64,000 nucleotides of DNA, taken from the NCBI GenBank assembly GCA_018894105.1, contig CM032133.1:16134501-16198500 (forward strand), written 5' to 3'. Of the stretch, positions 58,177-64,000 are shown piece by piece. Both the position numbers and the translations under genes were made by a program. Origin of the DNA: Jacaranda mimosifolia. Lineage: Eukaryota > Streptophyta > Magnoliopsida > Lamiales > Bignoniaceae. The notes under the pieces were generated by a model that worked only from the letters and a program-made list of their open reading frames with translations, was not told the origin of the DNA and did no database searches. Within the stretch, counting starts at the first letter, position 1. Every line of letters starts with the position of its first letter.

Positions 58177-58800
58177 TCACTGATGAGATCTTGGCTCAAG
58201 TCCAAAGTTGTCTTCAAAAGATAACCATAAGCTCATGCACGTTAGGCACTGCATCCTATTCTTGGATGAAGTTTTTATATAAACTCTTTTCTTTGTTGTT
58301 TCCAAAATCACAATATATTTCACCTCTATGGTTGAATTAGCCGTGATGTCTTGTTTGGAACTCTTCCAACTCACCACGCTACCATTAAGGCAAAATATAA
58401 ATCCAAAAATGGATTTTAGGTCATCTACATCAGATTGGAAATTAGAATCTAAAAACCCCTTGAGTTTCAATTCTCTGTTGCCGTATACCAAAAATAAATC
58501 CTTAGTCCTTCTCAAGTACTTAAGGATTGTTCTAATGGCCATCCAGTGACATTCACCAGGGTTGGATTGGAAATGACTCATAACATCTAGAATGTGTGCC
58601 ACATCTAGTTTTGTACATTGAACGGCATACATTATGCTCCCTATATTAGATGCATAAGGTATGTGGAACATTCTCTATCTCTTGTCATCAGTCTTGGGGG
58701 CCATAGACTTGGAGAGACGAATGCCATGTCCCATAGGGAGGAATCCCCTCTTGGATTCTTCCATATTAAACCCTTTTAGTATCTAGTTAGTGTATGAGCT
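58177..58800 (-). pseudogene. Copia RT end and RNase H
   Basis: The 164-codon minus-strand ORF at 58177-58671 begins FHIPYASNIGSIMYAVQCTK, the conserved copia RT/RNase H junction (PYASAVGSLMYAM-CTRPD). RNase H follows with NRELKLKGFLDSNFQSDVDD and FCLNGSVVSWKSSKQDITAN. The family's active-site Asp in G-DSDFA is kept as FLDSNFQ, and S-T-EAEY appears as STIEVKYI. The C-terminus is shifted. Confidence 0.8.
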
Positions 58801-59700
58801 TTGGGAAAGCCCCAGCGTCCTCCTTGATCTATCTCTATAGATACGTATTCCTAATATGTAGGATGTTTCTCCCAAAACCATCATGGAGAATTGAGTAGAT
58901 AACCATGCTTTAGTACACTTTAACATTTCTCTCTCATTCCTAGTGAGAAGAATATCATCGACATAAAGCAGAATAAACTGTATACTACTTCCACTAGCCT
59001 TCTTGTACACACAAGGTTCATACACATTTTGGACAAAGCCAAACAATTTGACAGTCTTATCAAAATGTATGTTCCAAGTTTGGGACACCTATTTGAGTCC
59101 TTAAATGGATTTCTATTGTTTGCAAACCTTTTGCTCACTTCCTTTAGACATAAAACCTTGTGGTTGCTCCATATAAATTTCTTCTTCAATGTCTCCATTA
59201 AGGAAAGTAGTTTTCACATCCATTTTCCATATCTTATAGTCATAATATGTGGCTATGGCAAGTAAAATTCAAATGGACTTAAGCACTAGACCGGTGAAAA
59301 GGTGTCTTCGAAATTGATACTGGGTTTTTGAGTGTAACCTTTTGCCACTAGTCACGCTTTAAAGGTTATAACCTCCCATTGATTCCTAGCATTCGCTTAT
59401 AAATCCACTTGCAACCAACGAGAACAATTTCCTCTGGTGGATCTACTAAAGTCCATACTTTGTTGGAGCACATAGAGTCCATTTTGGATTTTATGGCGTT
59501 AAGCTAATGTCCCCGAGTCTACGTCCAACATAGCTTCTTCATAGGTCTTCAGATCGCTATCCTATTGGCCTGTCTCATGAAGAAATTCAAACCTTTCGTA
59601 TTGCTTCTTGATTCAGTCCGACCTTCCTAGAAGTTGTGTGTAAAGCTCTTGATGCTCACTTGTTTCCACCACTTGTGGGATTTGATGATCATCTTGAATT
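58783..59700 (-). pseudogene. Copia reverse transcriptase
   Basis: At 58783-59088 the catalytic palm is readable: KASGSSIQFILLYVDDILLT, with the YVDD motif intact, then MMVLGETSYILGIRIYRDRS and LGLSQSSYTN. Upstream, at 58920-59700, the fingers are broken into several frames (LKEVSKRFANNRNPFKDSNR is a shifted part). This copy is inactive. Confidence 0.8.
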
Positions 59701-59731
59701 TTGTCAAGTTCAACAACAACGCCATTTCTAT

Positions 59732-60475
59732 CTAATAGAAATTTCTTTTCCAAAAAGGTGGTAGTTCTTGAAATAAACACCCTTTATTCTGAGGGATCAC
59801 AAAAATCATTACCCAAAGACTCTTTTGGGTATCCCAAAACTTGCACAAGGTGGATCTACCATCTAACTTGTCTCCCATTGTTTGTCTCACGTAGGCGGGC
59901 GACCACCAAACCTTAAGGTAATGGTAATAGGGTGCTTTGTCATACCACATCTTATGCGGCGTCTTTGGCACTGATTTTGAAGGTAGTATATTTAGTGACC
60001 TTGCCGCCATATGTAAGGCGTATCCCCAAAAGGATATGGGAACGTCGACAAAGCTCATCATGAAGCATATCATGTCCAACAAGGTACAGTTTCTCCTCTC
60101 AGCTACTCCATTGTGTTGGGGTGTGCCGGGCGTTGTCCATTGAGAGAGATTCCAATTCTCTTTTAGATAATCCAAGAACTCAGTACTTAAGTATTCTCCC
60201 CCTCGATCCAATTGAAGAGCTTTAATTCTAAATCCTTTTTGCTTTTCTACTTCATTCCTATACTCTTTGAACTTTTCAAAGGCTTTGGATTTGTACTTCA
60301 TAAGACACACATGTGCGAATTGACTAAAATCATCAATGAAGGTGATGAAGTAAGAATAGCCTTCTCTCGCACTAACATTTAGTGAGCCACAAACATCTAT
60401 ATAGATCAAATCCAAAGGTCTTGTGGTACGCTCTGTTTGTCCCACAAAACGAGCCTTGGTCATTTTTCCCTTCAA
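59732..60475 (-). pseudogene. Copia integrase core, 247 codons open
   Basis: The longest open transposon frame in the window. It holds TERTTRPLDLIYIDVCGSLN, then SYFITFIDDFSQFAHVCLMK, IKALQLDRGGEYLSTEFLDY, TPGTPQHNGVAERRNCTLLD and PISFWGYALHMAARSLNILP. The DDE residues are kept: Asp in YIDVCG, Asp in LQLDRGGEY and Glu in VAERRN. Integrase inserts the cDNA into host DNA. The upstream zinc region and the C-terminus are in other frames. Confidence 0.85.
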
Positions 60476-60900
60476 ATAAGATTCATAAGTAGGAAGGTCC
60501 TCGATGCCACTAAAATTTGAGAGCTTCTAACTTGTTCATTCTATTTTTAGAAATATGCCCAAGTCTTGCATACAAAGAATGACCTCTTCTTAGTTGTCTA
60601 ATTTTCTTTTACTTGATTGAAACTGCATTAATAATGGTTGAGAATCCAAAAATATATAAACCTTTGCTAAGTGCACCATGAGCAACTAAAGAACCCATTT
60701 TTTAATGCCATCAATCTCCCATTTGATATAGAAGAATCAGATCCTTCACTATCCTTAACGGGAATTGAAATATTGTTCTCGATAATATATGATACATAAT
60801 AACAAGGGTTCAATACAAGTATGGAGTTCCCTAAATCTAACTTATTATACACCTTTAGCTTTGGCAGTAACTATTGCTCCTTAGCCAACGTGGTGGATCA
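60476..60900 (-). pseudogene. Copia protease/pre-integrase remnant
   Basis: The region between integrase and gag should hold protease and GAG_pre-integrase. The minus-strand piece at 60667-60852 (LDLGNSILVLNPCYYVSYII) resembles the copia segment LXLPSGLVLNLKDCLYVP. No intact D-S-G-A active site is visible. Confidence 0.5.
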
Positions 60901-60959
60901 TATCCCCATCATTAAGTTTTATTCTTTTTTCTATTCTTTGTAACAATTTACAAAGATAA

Positions 60960-61700
60960 GAACCACGTGCGATATCATATATCCATGAGGAAGAATTTAT
61001 CCTTAAATACCCTTCTTAAGGGTTGTAAGGTATTCCTTGCAATACCGCTTCCAATGGCCTATCTTGCCTAAGTAGAAACAAGTAATATCAATTATATCCT
61101 TTATAATCTTCTTGACTCCACCAGATGCCTTTAATGGTTGCTTTCCTTTGTAGGAAGAACTTTTCTTCTTTTTACCTCCCTTTCTAGTACCCTTAGGACC
61201 CATAGACTTGGAGGAGGAAGCAAATATCAAAGGTATTCCATTGTCATGGTAGTCTCCAACTACATCAACACTGATCAATAAAACTCGGCGAGGATGTGAG
61301 GATCAAATCTTCATGGAGATCATTGTCCATCACTACATCCAAGTTGAAGAGCTTCTCTAAGCCTAATCATCTTTGGACCGTAGTCGATGACACATGACTT
61401 CTCATCCATCCTTAGCTTGAAAAAATCTCATTTGACAACATGAACTTCTCATACCTTGTTTGCTTTACAACTCTTGTAAACTATAACCAAGTTACTATTC
61501 ATGTGTCCTTGAGATTTTTGAAATTTGTGTATGCCTAAAAATGGGACTATGGGATAGGACGATCCTCAACCCAATACGTAAACATTTCACATGTTTCTTG
61601 ATCTACATTTATCCCCATAGGATAAGGAGCACCATGATATAGGACACTTATCCATTTCTCGGAATCTAGAACGATCTTGACATTTAGTCAAACGTGGAAG
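60960..61700 (-). pseudogene. Copia gag with degenerate zinc knuckle
   Basis: At 61003-61278 the minus strand gives a Lys-rich stretch (GPKGTRKGGKKKKSSSYKGK) followed by CFYLGKIGHWKRYCKEYL. This is the CCHC knuckle with its second Cys replaced by Leu. Upstream sequence to about 61700 reads as shifted gag. Gag would form the particle and bind RNA. Confidence 0.7.
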
Positions 61701-63679
61701 TTAGGCCCAGTTGGTTTATTAATTTTCAAAATAATTTAGAGTGGATTTTTAGCCATTCTTGAGATTTCGCAAATCATCAAAGGCAAAAAAGAGAATATAA
61801 GTATATGATTGAATATAGATATTGATAAAAACATGTTCATAGTCTTTCAAGCACGTTTTTCTCCCACTATTTTATCAAATCCTTCACCCCCAGAAGAATT
61901 CAAGAAATCTCATTTACTAGTGAGAATCAAGACCCTAAGGACTTGTAAGTGGACCCCCACTCCGAGCGCCATCCACAAACAATCAGAAGGTAAACAACAT
62001 TTGCTAATTACATCTCATGCAACTCTTGATATATTTTACCTCACTCGTTATATAAATCTCCACTTCAAGTGCCTCTATATGACTAGTGCTAAGTCAAACC
62101 TATCGATGAAACTTTGATTTGAGACCACTCCATTACATCCCCCGCTTCGAGTGCCAATGCATGGGAAGCCTCAAATCAAAGGTGCATCATATGCTAAGCA
62201 TGTGATTACAACTTTCCACCCCCTCTTCAAGTGCCATCACACAAAAGATGGTAGTGTCAACATGTCACATATTATTGGTAGAAGGAATGGATTGATTAAA
62301 ATTCCTTTTAATTTGTATCCATTTTGACTTAATATTTGGTGCACTTAGATATTCTAAGTGGAGGAATTTTTTTCCTTGCAAAGATTTCATCAATTTTATC
62401 TTCTTATTTAGGTTTTCTATATCTTAATCATGCATCTCATACATCAGTAGGATATGGAAAGTGTAAAAAAGTAAATGTTCCTAGCATGTTCCTAGGGTGG
62501 GATGACCATGAGCCTAACCAAGTGATACACTTAGAGTCATAGGTGAACCAGTTAGTTGATTTTAAGTGGGTTGTTTAAATCTAACTATTACATGAGCGTA
62601 TCCTATATATTCATGGGTCTTATTGGTCTCGATGCCTCCAAAAGGTTTTCTTCGCTCCATGCAACATTTATATGAGAAAGAAATCCTCACTCTTAGCAAT
62701 TCTACTCTCATAACATTTACAATATAGAATTAAGAGGCATGCAAGCCCCAATTTAATACAATCCTTTTCAACAACTTGAAACAAATAAAATCAACATTAA
62801 ATGCTCATGATCATCCCCATTCATTCATCATCCATTCAACAATGAAATGAACAATAAATCAAGAATTGACATTCAATTTCAACAATTAAATACTTATCCC
62901 ATAAACAATTAATTGGCCAAGCAAAAATTAGCATAACATTTATTCATTTCATTTTTGCACAAGGTTTGGAGATCAACTTGAACAAGTTTCTAAAAGCTAT
63001 CAAAAATTTCAAACATAATTTTGAGAACTTGCACAACACTTGTGCATCTATCTAGCATGATTTAGTTCACTTTTGGTCACAAAAAGAACACAAAAGCACA
63101 CCATGCAAGATCAAAACTGGGCACTGCTACCCAATTATTGCTCGTAGCCGTCTGATAGCTTGCCCCGTTTCAAGGTTAGCACCGGGTCAAGTTAATTTTG
63201 GCTCAATTTTTGTGCACCAAAAAATTTAGGACACCTTATAAACACTAAATCACATATTATAGATGAATTTTCAAATCAAAAACACCTTTTAAAAATGAAA
63301 ATTCAAGTGCTCAAACATGCTTCAAACTTCAAATTCAGGTAAGAATCACATTCTTAAAAAATCTCCAATAAACTCCAACCAAATTAGATCCAAAATGACC
63401 AAAACATCTTAAGGCCAAATTAAACATGCTATATCAACATACGAAAACAATTAATGCCAAATTAACATTCAACATTAGCAACTATGAATTAAAACATGCT
63501 CAACATATGAATTAACATTTAAAACACATATTCGCATGAAATCAATTCATCGAGCAAAGGAGCCACATACAACATGATTCAAACACTCTAATATATAGGT
63601 TGGATCAAGTATTTGGAGATTTTGACCAATTCATCACATGAATGAATCAATCAAAAATCCAAATCATAGCATGAATTAT
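61701..63679. other. Copia 5' internal region, gag start unclear
   Basis: About 2 kb between readable gag and the primer-binding site. ORFs on either strand have no domain I recognise. The length suggests a long leader or a further insertion, but I see no borders. Confidence 0.45.
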
Positions 63680-63691
63680 GCTCCGATACCA
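63680..63691 (-). other. Primer-binding site of the right copia
   Basis: The minus strand reads TGGTATCGGAGC, one base from TGGTATCAGAGC, complementary to the 3' end of initiator tRNA-Met. It lies two bases inside the 5' LTR, as in most copia elements. Confidence 0.85.
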
Positions 63692-63693
63692 CT

Positions 63694-64000
63694 TGAAGGC
63701 ATATGTAGTAGTAAGATCCAATAATAAAAAATTCATAAACTGAAATTAACTAGGCTACACATGTCACCAAGGATCTAACATGCTAATGATTCAAATTTGG
63801 AAACAAGATTACCATGATTCCTCAAAAACCAAGGAGATGTTGAAGATGACTCCAACCAGCAGAAATTATCACACAACGGCACAACGGATTAGATGCAACT
63901 TTTGCTCGATCTAAAATCCTCAAAAATTTTCAAAAACACTACAGTATCTTTTCAACTTCTTGATGAATCTACTGTAAATAATTCAACTCAAAAATCCACA
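63694..64000 (-). repeat. 5' LTR of the right copia element (truncated by window end)
   Basis: Starts TGAAGGCATATGTAG, the inverse of an LTR ending in GCCTTCA, and matches the start of 55812-57977. Only the first 307 bp are in the window. Confidence 0.85.

Larger units (their letters stand above)
55812..64000 (-). mobile_element. Ty1/copia element nested in the gypsy element, right end off the window
   Basis: It consists of the 3' LTR at 55812-57977, a 5.7-kb internal region and the beginning of the 5' LTR at 63694. It inserted in the protease/gag part of the gypsy element: the gypsy sequence on its left side (CCTCCAATCGG) matches CCCATTGGTCC near 1250 in the sister copy. The integrase style and long LTRs suggest an Angela/BARE-like copia, which is tentative. 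Confidence 0.8.

Overview
The window looks like AT-rich nuclear DNA from a flowering plant, probably a eudicot. The signs are plant-specific transposon families (Tat-type Ty3/gypsy, Ty1/copia, CACTA, hAT, Mutator and Harbinger-like MITEs), long AT microsatellites, plant-type TATA boxes and one nepenthesin-type aspartic protease gene. Species and chromosome cannot be told from the sequence. Only one gene looks intact: the single-exon protease at 27621-28931. Nearly everything else with coding character is transposon-derived and broken by stops and frameshifts.

Layout. 1-4517: the 5' half of a minus-strand Ty3/gypsy element (RT start, protease, gag, primer-binding site, 5' LTR), with a hAT-like MITE (8-bp target duplication) inside gag. 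4518-11570: AT-rich intergenic DNA with a coding-like island near 5.7 kb, a decayed secreted proline-rich peptide gene near 9.1 kb and a 436-bp CACTA-like MITE. 12653-19060: the 3' end of a plus-strand Ty3/gypsy pol, then a degenerate plant mobile domain (PMD) gene on the opposite strand, then an LTR-like region with a TATA box. 19060-27500: AT-rich DNA with a Mutator-like MITE (9-bp target duplication), a 0.9-kb tandem duplication carrying a Harbinger-like MITE in one copy, and CACTA-like debris. 27621-28931: the protease gene. About 29.5 kb: a tRNA-derived SINE. 30494-39602: a 9.1-kb CACTA element with a TCA target duplication, a TNPD-type transposase and a second TNPA-like gene, both on the minus strand.

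40069-44555: an internally deleted minus-strand Ty1/copia with both LTRs. 44880-45900: a plus-strand copia fragment. 47290-55811: a second gypsy copy related to the one at the left edge (3' LTR, PPT, antisense extra ORF with its own TATA box, minisatellite, pol), interrupted at 55812 by a minus-strand Ty1/copia with 2.17-kb LTRs. The second LTR of that copia runs off the right end.

The most interesting biology is architectural. Two Ty3/gypsy elements carry extra genes opposite to pol, in the same place between pol and the 3' LTR, but from different families: a Transposase_28-like ORF in one and a PMD protein in the other. The CACTA element is clearly bounded and has a tRNA-like segment beside its right subterminal repeats, and a CACTA-like region near 25 kb has a similar arrangement. 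I see no CRISPR, rRNA, true tRNA or operon-like structure.
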